NCBI RefSeq assembly: GCF_000172075.1
Contig: NZ_ABIC01000045.1
Location: forward strand, 1 to 33,271
DNA from: Shewanella benthica KT99
Lineage (GTDB): Bacteria > Pseudomonadota > Gammaproteobacteria > Enterobacterales > Shewanellaceae
DNA length: 33,271 nucleotides
Reading direction: 5' to 3'
Positions 9,087-17,859 of the stretch are shown one piece after another. The notes below the pieces were generated by a model. The model was not told where the DNA came from and ran no database searches. It saw nothing but the letters and a program-made list of their open reading frames with translations. The translations under genes were made by a program, and so were the position numbers. How positions within the stretch are numbered: the stretch's first letter is position 1; each line of letters starts with the position of its first letter.

Positions 9087-10031
9087 ATGTCATTTAAAAA
9101 AAGTAAATTAGCTAGCTGTATGGAACTCGCGGCTATGATGCCGGGCGCAGTTGCTATCGCGCAGACCGACGATACCTTGTCCGCATACTCTTCCTCAGTC
9201 AATCAAGAGCAGACCTTGACCTATTTCGTGTACCTGTCCGAAGTCGGCTCACTCACCAAGGCCACGGTGAACAATAAGAAGAAACTGGCCGTGAGTCTAA
9301 AGCGAGTGGAAGCGGCGCAGCAGATAGTGGTGAGTGCAATCCTGGCTCTCGATGGCAATATCGAACACTTACCGGGTGTTAAGCTGCTGGGCAACTTCAT
9401 CCGCATCAGGGCCGATGCTGGCTATGCTGCATAAATCGAGAAAATTGCTGGCGTCAAGGCGGTCTTTACCGAGATGGCCGCAGTAAGAATTCCTGCGAAT
9501 GCCATATCTAAGCCACTTGCCCACTTACCTGGTATCGACGGTGATGTCAGAAACCCGTCATTTTCCCGAGATGGTACTCAAGTGTATTTCTCATCGAACA
9601 TGGCTGGGCAGTGGGGAATATACCGCTATACCTTAGCCAGTGAGGAGGTTGAAGTGATCGCTGAAAATGGAAAGTTTGCCATCGAAGATGAACATGGTGG
9701 ACTCTATTACAGCAAAGATAATCTTGCGGGCATATTCTATCTTCCCGCCGATGGAAATGGCGAATACTTAGCTACTGCAGAATTAGCGGCCACAGATTGG
9801 GGCAGTTTCTTTTATCATGATGCTGAATTATATTTTCTAAAGCGAACGGATGATGAAGATATACTCGTTCGTTTAGATAAAGAAGGACGAGAGCATGTTG
9901 CCTTTAGCTTGCCGGCACTGTCTATCAGAAATGAACGTGCCTTATCAATGTCTAACAATAATCGAGTCGTTGTGAGCATGTTAGGTATCAATGATGCAGA
10001 TATATATAGCGTACCCTTGAGAAGCTTGTGA
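9087..10031 (+). pseudogene. Hybrid remnant: S8 protease propeptide joined to a PD40/TolB-like propeller tail
   Basis: The ATG at 9087 has AGGGA upstream and begins a signal-like N-terminus followed by an I9-type S8 propeptide (TYFVYLSE..., LPGVKLLGNFIRIRADA). A TAA at 9432-9434 interrupts it, but the same frame continues with IEKIAGVKAVFTEMAAVRI, plainly the rest of the propeptide, so TAA probably replaced CAA. Near 9520 the sequence switches without a frame change to beta-propeller repeats (NPSFSRDGTQVYFSS, WGIYRYTL) like the C-terminal part of CadC/ToxR-type regulators with PD40 repeats. Catalytic and DNA-binding domains are both absent. The simplest reading is a deletion that fused the 5' end of a second S8 gene to the 3' end of a regulator gene. 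An unlikely alternative is a functional short reader of both parts. Confidence 0.7.
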
Positions 10032-10037
10032 TGAAAT

Positions 10038-11738
10038 TTAGAAACGGTTTCTTACCTGGAAGCGCCATTCCCAGCTGTTTACTTCTACTCCTGAGGTGAA
10101 AGGGAGGCTGAGGTCTATGTGAGCCACATTACCGTAACTCGAGCGAGATGAATAGATTCTTGCGCCTATGCCTATGCTGCCTATTGGGCCCGATACTTCA
10201 TTATTTTCATCGGGCCCGCCATAGGCTTGCCCTATATCGACAAAAGCAGCCCAGCCGAGTTCGGCGAGCTGGTATAGGTTAATATTCGGGTAGTTGCGGA
10301 TCTCTGCGGTAAATATCCATTGATTATCACCATGTTGGTAATCGTTAGGGTAGCCACGTATGCCCGTGTCATCGCCCAGGGAAAAGGTCTTATCTAAATA
10401 GTTATTCTTAGATGTACTGAGTCTGGTCTTAGCGTAAGCCGTCCACTTGGGACTTATCTGATAGAAGTATTCCGCCATCATATTTAACTTATAGAAGTCT
10501 TTTTGGCAGGTGGAAAACACACCCGAACCGTCGAACTCCAGCAAGAGAAGCTCTGCATCGGCCCGATAGCCACGAGTTGTTTTCCAGTTAAGGTGGTAGC
10601 CAAAGGGAGAGCCGCCCTCGGTATCTTGGGTTTCCAGGCCGAATTTAAAGTAATGATGCCAGCCTAAGTTAAAGTCTTCGTTATAGTCGATGAGGTGGAC
10701 ATTGTTCAATACCTTGAAGTCATCTTGCAAATACTCATAGGCGAGCCAGGGATAGAGGAAGTCCCGGTCTTGGGGCAGCTCTGAGTCAGAATATTTCTCA
10801 ACCTTGGAAAACTGGCTTTTATCTTGGGTGATACCTGTGATGATACGAGTGCGCAAGTTGTCACTCTGACTCACCCGCCAGCCATATGTCAGGCTATTAA
10901 AATTATCATGCTGTTCAAACTCATTGATGTCCATGCCATTTTGCCTAAGGGTATCGATTCTGAGGTCGTCGCTGTACATGGCCGAATATATATCTTTAGT
11001 GTCTAAGGTATAGAAGGGTTTGTTGAAGTAAAATTGTGTCGCCTCTCCGTCGCTATTGTCTTGATAGTTGAAGGCGACTTTTGAGTGCTTGATAAAACTA
11101 TCAAGGGGGGCTTCCAGTGAGATTTTATAGCCGCTTCTATCGGCGTTTGATTGGTACTTAATCCGCGTACGTATGCCGTAGCCAAGTAAGTTATCTTCTT
11201 TGATGCCAATGGCGTATTTACTCTCACCGCCGCTATGACTCAGACTGAATGTCGGTAACAGTGACCAGTTATCCCAAGTTTCAACCAAGAGTGTATCCCC
11301 CTCTTGAGTAATATCTGCATCGGGCGCTTTTTCTACCAGACTGACTTTTGCGTCGCGTATGTAGGGCTCGTATCTCAGTAGCCTTTGGGCTTCATCGAGA
11401 TCTTTCTGTGTGACTCGATCGCCAGCCTCTAAGTTTAATTTATTGAGAATGACAGGTTCTCGGGTATTGATATGCAGGTAGTTGGCCCAGTGATGGATAA
11501 AGAAGGCATCGGGATCAGACTCGTCGAAGATGGGATTACTGGAGACCACTATTTTGCGGATGAGTTTCTTCTGGGTGATCTTTGGGCTGGTGTCCTCTCG
11601 AGAAAAAGCCTCATCGTCAGTCAGCATCGAAGGTTCGTCTGATGATGTTGCAGTTAACCTTGAATCGTCTCCTCTACCAGGCATGCTGGCTATAAAGCAG
11701 ACAATAAACAGAGATAAATTCGACGTACATCTCATCAT
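10038..11738 (-). CDS. Omp85/BamA-like outer-membrane beta-barrel protein
   Basis: 566 residues with an N-terminal signal peptide (LSLFIVCFIASMPG), an acidic linker, one POTRA-like region (about residues 60-150, with the pattern LNLEAGDRVTQKDLDEAQRLL), and a C-terminal barrel. FSLGDDTGIRGYP contains the conserved (V/I)RGY motif of barrel loop 6 in the Omp85 superfamily, and the chain ends in Phe (RNRF) as barrel proteins recognised by BamA usually do. It is shorter and has fewer POTRA domains than BamA or TamA, so it is an accessory surface-antigen-type member of unknown cargo. It is convergent with the hybrid ORF (7 bp apart). AAGG precedes the ATG at an acceptable distance. Confidence 0.8.
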   Translation of the reverse strand: MMRCTSNLSLFIVCFIASMPGRGDDSRLTATSSDEPSMLTDDEAFSREDTSPKITQKKLIRKIVVSSNPIFDESDPDAFFIHHWANYLHINTREPVILNKLNLEAGDRVTQKDLDEAQRLLRYEPYIRDAKVSLVEKAPDADITQEGDTLLVETWDNWSLLPTFSLSHSGGESKYAIGIKEDNLLGYGIRTRIKYQSNADRSGYKISLEAPLDSFIKHSKVAFNYQDNSDGEATQFYFNKPFYTLDTKDIYSAMYSDDLRIDTLRQNGMDINEFEQHDNFNSLTYGWRVSQSDNLRTRIITGITQDKSQFSKVEKYSDSELPQDRDFLYPWLAYEYLQDDFKVLNNVHLIDYNEDFNLGWHHYFKFGLETQDTEGGSPFGYHLNWKTTRGYRADAELLLLEFDGSGVFSTCQKDFYKLNMMAEYFYQISPKWTAYAKTRLSTSKNNYLDKTFSLGDDTGIRGYPNDYQHGDNQWIFTAEIRNYPNINLYQLAELGWAAFVDIGQAYGGPDENNEVSGPIGSIGIGARIYSSRSSYGNVAHIDLSLPFTSGVEVNSWEWRFQVRNRF

Positions 11739-11896
11739 ATTAGAGGCCTTTATAATGCCTGAGTGTGCTGGGGTATCCTAATCAACGCTTTTTGGTTACA
11801 AGTTAATAACACACGCCAGATAGGAGTAAGTCAAGGTCAAATATGAAATACTGGCGTTACGCAGAGCATGATTAGGCGTCGAACGCGAATAGATCT

Positions 11897-13117
11897 CTAG
11901 AGCGTTCTTCGCGGAGGCACGGCAACATTGGCGAACATGAGTCCGGCAATGAGCGACATAAAGATCAGAAAGACCTGGCTACCTATGTGTGATTGATTAA
12001 GCATGGTTTCACCTAAGATAAGTGTATTCAGGCCTATGTAAGTTTTACTGCCGGGCACTAAGATCACTATGCCTTGTAGCAGGGCAATAGAGGCCGGTGC
12101 CTTCATCCAGCGGGCAAATAAATTGGAATAGACACCAACCGCGAATGCGCCGAAGAAGATGCCGAGGGAATCCCCGAGGTATATAGCACCTAACATGGAT
12201 GAGAAGAATGCGACTATGCCGGCGAGTATGCCCCAGGGGGCATCTTTCATGCGGGCCTTAAAGATGATCACCAATGCCATAGAAAGAATTGGCACTGCCG
12301 ACCAAATAGCCCATTTGGGTAAAGGGGCTGGCTCGAAGTTGATGGCGTCGCCGAAGATAGCTGAGCCTACCACCATGCCCAATATCGTGCCGAAATAGAG
12401 TTTAAACAGTAACATGCAGGCATCCATGATACGCGCGGTACCCGAGATCAGATCCCTGGCGGCGAGTTCTGCCATGCCTAATGTCAGTGCCAATCCTGGG
12501 ATAAAGATGATGATGCCCGAGAGGATCACCACTGGGATATTAATATTCGGGTCGAAGTGTGAGATAGCTGTCGCCGAGATGGCACAGAGAATGGCCGCTA
12601 AGGGTTCAAGCATTTCTGCCATACGCTTGGAGCGTTCGGCGCGGTAGACCAAACCGTAGACCATGAGTCCTAGCATTGCCGACCAGAATACATCATTCCA
12701 ACTGGTACCCATTAACATAGCAAAGGCGCCGGCTGAGCTGCCGAAGGCCAGTAAGGTTTGCTTGGTGCCGTAGGGATTTGGCTTATTGGCGATCTCTTCG
12801 AGGCGTTCTAATGCCTCGGTTAGCGTACGCTTTCCTGAGACTAATTCTTCGACCAGCTCATCGGTACGAGCCAGAGAGCCAAGATCTAATTCACCGGGAT
12901 TGACTCGGGCGACATGGTGATACTCTTGATCTGTATCGTGCTGCAGCACAAAGGTCATCGCCGTTGGCGAAATAAGAAAATATCCCTCTATGCCAAGCAA
13001 GCTCGAAACGGCTTGAAGATGGGCTTCCAGTCGATAGGCCGGAGTACCAAACTTATGCAACGACTTACCTAACTTGATAATAAAACGTCGTTTCTCAAGA
13101 AATTCTGCGTTGTCCAC
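11897..13117 (-). CDS. ThrE/YjjP-family threonine/serine exporter-like membrane protein
   Basis: 406 residues. The N-terminal cytoplasmic part (1-120, with GKSLHKFGTPAYRLEAHL) and the following helices match the ThrE-type domain; a second set of helices from about 260 to the end matches the smaller YjjB-like domain, so both halves are fused in one chain as in actinobacterial ThrE. About ten hydrophobic segments are visible. The family exports threonine, serine or related small acids across the inner membrane; the substrate here is not known. The start is a GTG at 13115-13117; a nearby ATG at 13130 is out of frame. The start has only a weak ribosome site, so expression may be low. Confidence 0.85.
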   Translation of the reverse strand: MDNAEFLEKRRFIIKLGKSLHKFGTPAYRLEAHLQAVSSLLGIEGYFLISPTAMTFVLQHDTDQEYHHVARVNPGELDLGSLARTDELVEELVSGKRTLTEALERLEEIANKPNPYGTKQTLLAFGSSAGAFAMLMGTSWNDVFWSAMLGLMVYGLVYRAERSKRMAEMLEPLAAILCAISATAISHFDPNINIPVVILSGIIIFIPGLALTLGMAELAARDLISGTARIMDACMLLFKLYFGTILGMVVGSAIFGDAINFEPAPLPKWAIWSAVPILSMALVIIFKARMKDAPWGILAGIVAFFSSMLGAIYLGDSLGIFFGAFAVGVYSNLFARWMKAPASIALLQGIVILVPGSKTYIGLNTLILGETMLNQSHIGSQVFLIFMSLIAGLMFANVAVPPRRTL

Positions 13118-13478
13118 TAGCTAGGTCCATTTGTGAGTTTTATATTGGGGTGTTCAGGCGAGCGCATATTAACCTAGTTTGTGTAAAAAAGGTTAATCGA
13201 CTGGAAAATATTTGCTTAGGCTCAAATTAGTTGTAATGCTGGTTTATCAAAAGCAATAGTGCAAGCAAAATGACGGCATATGTCAGTGGTTATTTCGGGT
13301 CTGTATCCTATTTCCTTACCAAGTCTGGGGTTAATGACTTTTTCTTTTCAAGCCTAATTATCTTTACATTTGTTCGTTTTTTGTTCGCCCAGATGGTCTA
13401 TCCCCTGCTATACTCCGCGTCCCGTTAGTGGGCGCGAATACTCTATTTTCACCGTTTGATAGTCAGGCTTTATTACTC
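13118..13478. other. Divergent promoter region
   Basis: About 360 bp between the exporter (minus) and ygiQ (plus) with no gene. The section before 13420 contains runs of T and TTTTTTGTTC-type sequence. An in-frame GTG at 13428 exists but lacks a ribosome site. Confidence 0.4.
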
Positions 13479-15779
13479 ATGCAAGTTGAATCTACCCTAT
13501 TTACTCATCCCAAATATCGCTCTGAGCAAACGGAGGCGGCACCATTTCTGCCTATGTCTCGCAAAGAGATGAAGAAACTGGGCTGGGACAGCTGTGACAT
13601 CATCATTGTGACCGGGGATGCCTATGTGGATCATCCCAGCTTCGGTATGGCCGTGATTGGACGCATGCTCGAGTCTCAAGGTTTCAGGGTCGGTATCATC
13701 TCTCAGCCAGACTGGTCTAATAAAGAAGACTTCATGAAGCTGGGTAAGCCAAACCTCTATTTCGGGGTGACTTCGGGTAACATGGACTCGATGATCAACC
13801 GTTATACCGCCGAGCGTCGTATGCGTCACGACGATGCTTATACGGCAGGAAATATCGGTGGTAAGCGCCCGGATCGCGCGGTAACCGTTTATACCCAGAG
13901 GTGTAAGGAAGCTTACAAGCAGGTGCCGGTTGTCATAGGTGGCATAGAGGCCAGCCTGCGCCGCATGGCCCACTACGATTATTGGTCTGATAAGGTGCGC
14001 CGCAGTGTGATCTTAGATGCCAAAGCCGACATTCTGGCTTATGGTAATGCCGAGCGCCCCCTGGTGGAGATCTCCCATCGACTGGCGGCGGGTGAGTCCA
14101 TCTCTGACATGCACGATATTCGCGGCACCACAGTGATACGTAAAGAGCCACTTGCCGAATGGAAGGGCATGGACTCACGCAAAATAGATCAGCTACATAA
14201 GATAGACCCTATTCCTCATCCTTACGGCGCCGATGATGTGGGTTGTAAGAACATGTCCGGCCCGTCGGATGTGAAGATATTCGACAATGAAGCTCCCAAG
14301 GCCATCAGCGTACAGGCTCCGAGGCCTAAACCTTGGGAGAAGACCTATGTGTTATTGCCTAGCTTCGAGAAAGTCTCGACAGACAAATACCTCTATGCTC
14401 ACGCGTCTAGAATTTTGCATCAGGAGCAGAATCCGGGCTGTGCCCGTGCCCTGTTTCAGCGTCATGCCGAGCGTGCTATCTGGATTAATCCTCCTGCTTG
14501 GCCGTTAAATACCGACGAGATGGACGGCGTGTTTGGCCTGCCCTATAAGCGGGTACCACACCCATCATATGGTGACGACAAGATCCCCGCCTATGACATG
14601 ATCAAGACCTCGATCAACATAATGCGTGGTTGTTTCGGTGGTTGTTCATTCTGTTCCATTACCGAGCATGAAGGGCGTATCATTCAGAGTCGCTCCCAGG
14701 AGTCGATCCTGAATGAGATCAAAGATATTCAGGATAAGGTACCAGGCTTCACCGGCGTCATCTCAGATCTTGGTGGCCCGACGGCTAACATGTATCGTCT
14801 GGGCTGTAAGAGCGTCAAGGCCGAGAAAACCTGTCGACGACTCTCCTGTGTATTCCCCTCTATCTGCGGTCACTTAGATACGGATCATTCGGCGACGATC
14901 GATCTCTATCGTGCGGCAAGAAATGTACCCGGGATCAAGAAGGTACTCATCGCCTCGGGTGTCCGTTACGATTTGGCCACCGAAGATCCCCGTTATGTGA
15001 AAGAGCTGGCGAGCCATCATGTGGGCGGCTATCTCAAGATTGCTCCAGAGCATACCGAAGATGGTCCACTGAACAAGATGATGAAGCCTGGCATGGGCAG
15101 CTATGAAAAGTTTAAGGAGTTGTTCGACAAGTACTCCAAGGAAGCGGGTAAGAAGCAGTATCTGATCCCCTACTTTATCTCGGCGCATCCCGGCACGACC
15201 AACGAAGACATGGTCAACCTGGCACTATGGCTCAAGGGAGAGAAGTTTAAGCTGGATCAGGTGCAGAATTTCTATCCATCGCCGATGGCGAACGCGACCA
15301 CTATGTACCATACCGGACTCAACTCGCTGAAGAATGTGAAACACACCAGTGAAAAGGTGACTGTGCCGAAGAAGGGGCGTCAACGTAAGCTGCACAAGGC
15401 CTTGCTGCGCTACCACGATCCTGCTGGTTGGCCTATGATCCGCGAAGCCCTAATCGAGATGGGTAGAGAGGAGTTGATAGGCAACAGTTCCAGCTGCCTG
15501 GTGCCGACCGAGTCCCGCCATGAACGTGAAGCCATACGTAATAAGGGCAAGGGCGGAGCTAATAAAGCTGACAATAAACCGTCTTCCGCTGGCAAGAAGG
15601 CCTTTACCCGTTTCTCTGAAGATCAGTTTGCCGACAGAAAGCCCAAGAGTAAGGCTGGCAGCACGTCGAATAAGAAGGGTGGGAAAGCATCTGGCACTCA
15701 AGAGGGGAGCGTCAATGGCCAAAGGCAACGTCCGGCGAAGAAAAATGTTTGGGGCACCACGCCTAAGCATCAAAGGTAG
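13479..15779 (+). CDS. ygiQ: YgiQ family radical SAM protein
   Basis: A large cytoplasmic radical SAM protein (UPF0313). The N-terminus has the strongly conserved APFLPMSRKEMKKLGWDSCD and VTGDAYVDHPSFG. The [4Fe-4S]-SAM cysteines are C385, C389 and C392 in RGCFGGCSFC (numbered from this start), followed by SITEHEGRIIQSRS. The C-terminal tail beyond about residue 690 is Lys/Ser/Gly-rich and probably disordered, a normal feature of the family. The molecular role is not established. I chose the ATG at 13479 because homologues start close to this point; a GTG at 13428 would add 17 residues with no ribosome site. It stands alone and is followed by a perfect 14-bp hairpin. Confidence 0.92.
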   Translation: MQVESTLFTHPKYRSEQTEAAPFLPMSRKEMKKLGWDSCDIIIVTGDAYVDHPSFGMAVIGRMLESQGFRVGIISQPDWSNKEDFMKLGKPNLYFGVTSGNMDSMINRYTAERRMRHDDAYTAGNIGGKRPDRAVTVYTQRCKEAYKQVPVVIGGIEASLRRMAHYDYWSDKVRRSVILDAKADILAYGNAERPLVEISHRLAAGESISDMHDIRGTTVIRKEPLAEWKGMDSRKIDQLHKIDPIPHPYGADDVGCKNMSGPSDVKIFDNEAPKAISVQAPRPKPWEKTYVLLPSFEKVSTDKYLYAHASRILHQEQNPGCARALFQRHAERAIWINPPAWPLNTDEMDGVFGLPYKRVPHPSYGDDKIPAYDMIKTSINIMRGCFGGCSFCSITEHEGRIIQSRSQESILNEIKDIQDKVPGFTGVISDLGGPTANMYRLGCKSVKAEKTCRRLSCVFPSICGHLDTDHSATIDLYRAARNVPGIKKVLIASGVRYDLATEDPRYVKELASHHVGGYLKIAPEHTEDGPLNKMMKPGMGSYEKFKELFDKYSKEAGKKQYLIPYFISAHPGTTNEDMVNLALWLKGEKFKLDQVQNFYPSPMANATTMYHTGLNSLKNVKHTSEKVTVPKKGRQRKLHKALLRYHDPAGWPMIREALIEMGREELIGNSSSCLVPTESRHEREAIRNKGKGGANKADNKPSSAGKKAFTRFSEDQFADRKPKSKAGSTSNKKGGKASGTQEGSVNGQRQRPAKKNVWGTTPKHQR

Positions 15780-15813
15780 CGCTGCTCTAGTCAGTTCTAG
15801 CTAAATAAGCCGA

Positions 15814-15844
15814 AATAAGGGAATATCATGGATATTCCCTTATT
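15814..15844. terminator. Perfect 14-bp hairpin after ygiQ
   Basis: AATAAGGGAATATC pairs with GATATTCCCTTATT around ATG. The arms end in TTATT rather than a full U-tract, so termination efficiency is uncertain, but position and strength suit the end of ygiQ. Confidence 0.6.
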
Positions 15845-15859
15845 TATATTCAGGAGGTA

Positions 15860-16126
15860 ATACCAGTTCCATTAAGTAAGTGGTCATTCAGCGGGAGTTA
15901 AAAATGCTGTAGGCCAGTAAGGGGATTGAAGCTAATAGTTATTCTATATCGAAAGCCACTTGCGCAGCATAAAGGTTTTTTAAACCCGCACTACGTGAGC
16001 TTCTCAGGACTTCTACTTCAGTGTTGCATTGTCTCAAAAGGGAATAACCATTTTCTCAACAATGCGCCGTGAATTAACAGCCCTGAGAGAGCTCTGAATT
16101 GATCATAAATTTAATGGAATTGGTAT
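15860..16126. mobile_element. MITE, about 267 bp, with IS630-like ends
   Basis: The left end ATACCAGTTCCATTAA and the reverse complement of the right end ATACCAATTCCATTAA form a 16-bp terminal inverted repeat with one mismatch. The interior has no open frame of note but is rich in small inverted repeats, for example GCATTGT near 16025 with ACAATGC near 16060. The ends resemble those of the IS630 remnant at 326-1129, both at the ATACCA tip and at sub-terminal blocks (TGGTCAT on the left, TATGATC on the right) with the same spacing. Flanking bases are AA on the left and TG on the right, so the expected TA duplication is no longer intact. It separates ygiQ from a LysR remnant. Confidence 0.7.
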
Positions 16127-16182
16127 GATGTCCGATAATTCAAACCATGGTGAGCATGTATATCGATGATTCGGTAAAGAGT

Positions 16183-16208
16183 CAGGCGGCAGAAAAGTCC
16201 GCCGCCTG
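16183..16208. other. GC-rich hairpin
   Basis: CAGGCGGC pairs perfectly with GCCGCCTG around a ten-base loop. There is no following U-tract on either strand. It lies in decayed DNA between the MITE and the LysR remnant and may be the terminator core of a lost gene. Confidence 0.4.
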
Positions 16209-16242
16209 GTTCGATTAGCAATTTTCGGTTAACCAGGCCTGA

Positions 16243-16479
16243 CTGGTCTTCATCTGCGCTGACGATAACCAGCTTATATATGCCCAGTTCAACCGAAGTC
16301 TACTCCAGAGCCGTATTGATGAAGCTGTCTATTTGATGCTTGACGATGACAGGCTCCCCCTCAATCGGTGCGACCCTGCTTTCTATCTCTATGCCTTGCA
16401 CTCCTATCAGCAACAACTACCGCCAGTGTTAAGGCGATTTATTGATAAGTTGAAACTGGTACTGAATCGGGTCAGTTGA
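16243..16479 (+). pseudogene. C-terminal fragment of a LysR-type regulator
   Basis: After an in-frame TGA the plus frame reads about 78 codons, including DDNQLIYAQF and FYLYALHSYQQQLPPVLRRF, and ends VLNRVS at a TGA. This matches the end of a LysR substrate-binding domain, where a conserved Pro/Leu-rich segment precedes the last helix. The DNA-binding half is missing. It ends about 47 bp before the dead chemoreceptor gene on the opposite strand. Confidence 0.55.
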
Positions 16480-16525
16480 CGAAGGTCGCCCTATCTTAAG
16501 CTGGACGACCCGCTGACAGCTATTG

Positions 16526-17760
16526 TTAAGACAGCTTGAACTGTTCCACTATCAACCTGAGCTGATGGTTTGCGGTTGCTAGATTTACGGTTTCATTGCT
16601 GGTGGTTTCACTCATCTCTTCGATAGCGGCGACGATTTTCTCGGTTTCTGTGGCGTGTGCGGCAAGGATATGGTTGTTGGCTTCGGTTTCTGACTTCAGT
16701 CGTTCTACGCTGCTATCTATATGTGTCGATGATTGCAACACTTCTAACATCATAGATTGCAAATTGGCAATAAACTGGTTGATGCCTTGAGATATCTGTC
16801 CCAGGTCATCCTGGTTTTTGACCTCTAGTCTGCGGGTCAGATCGCCATTACCTTTAGACAGATCCATCACTATCTCTTTAAGTAGCAAAATGGGTTTATA
16901 GATCACATATAACACGCTGATAGCCAGCGCCAACATGATAATAGATGAGACTACGGCGTTTGTAAGCGCCTTATCCACCGCGGCATAAGCGACAGACTTG
17001 TTCAGTCCAATGAACAGGTACCACTTCTTGTCGTTGACCAGATTGTTCGCCTTGGAAAAGGCGATTTTTATCTACTCCGTCTAAGGTGTACTCCTGCATT
17101 ACCTCATCTTGTGACAGCATATTTCGTTCGACCTCAGGTAGACCAAAGTCGGAGAAGTGACTGCCAGAGATGAGGCGTTCGGATTCAGATGCTTATACTT
17201 TACCCGTTTGGTCGGTAATTAATAACACAGCGCCAGGGTAATCCACGGTCTTAATGGTATCAGCCAGAAAGGTGAGCTCGATATCACCGAGGACGACACC
17301 GTCACCGAGATTTTTTAATATGGAAATCACATTGTGGCCGGTGCCATCGTCGACATAGATATCGGTGACATCCAGGGCTGTGGTGGCCTTACCTTTGCCG
17401 GTACCAGGGACGGGCGCGTGGGTCGTATTTTTCCGGTATGGCCTTACCGTCAATCCATTTGCTACTGGTTTCCGTCGAGTAGGCCGAGCCATCGGTAGAG
17501 AGTCTGGCTGCCTGGGCATAATTGCCTTTATAGTTGCCTTGTCGGTAGTGAGTGGCTAGTGCATCGATGGATTTGGCTTTTTAGCTAAACCACTGCTCGA
17601 TGTTGTTTGATTCATATTTAACGACGCTGGTGAGTTTTTCATTAGTATTAGCAATGGTGCTCTCTTTTAATTCCATATATGAGAGCCAGTTTGAGATTAA
17701 CAGGCTGAGGGCGACCAGAGTCACCATTGACGCTATTAGCGATTTTATAAATCCTAACAA
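16526..17760 (-). pseudogene. Methyl-accepting chemotaxis protein, multiply broken
   Basis: Reading from a probable TTG at 17760, the gene encodes a transmembrane helix (SMVTLVALSLLISNWLSYM), a dCache-type sensor region (SKWIDGKAIPEKYDPRARPW, DVTDIYVDDGTG), a second transmembrane helix (VVSSIIMLALAISVLYVIY) and a HAMP domain (LKEIVMDLSKGNGDLTRRL). Lesions: TAA at 17581-17583, a frameshift near 17405, TAA at 17190-17192 and an extra A in the T-run at 17065-17069 (minus strand AAAAA). In addition the adaptation and kinase-control module is gone: AAIEEMSETTSNET joins directly to TANHQLRLIVEQF, which is the normal C-terminal tail. The deletion is in frame and removes the hairpin that contacts CheA and CheW. 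No signalling function can remain. Confidence 0.85.
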
Positions 17761-17791
17761 TTACTTATCTCTACAATAGTGACATAAATGA

Positions 17792-17816
17792 AAAGAGGCC
17801 ACTAGTAGGCCTCTTT
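17792..17816. terminator. Bidirectional terminator downstream of the porin gene
   Basis: AAAGAGGCC pairs with GGCCTCTTT around ACTAGTA, with A/T runs on both sides. It lies 44 bp beyond the porin stop and just upstream of the chemoreceptor remnant. Confidence 0.75.
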
Positions 17817-17859
17817 ATTGGGGTTAGCTCTTTTGCTTTACAGCTCGCTCAATAGCGAC

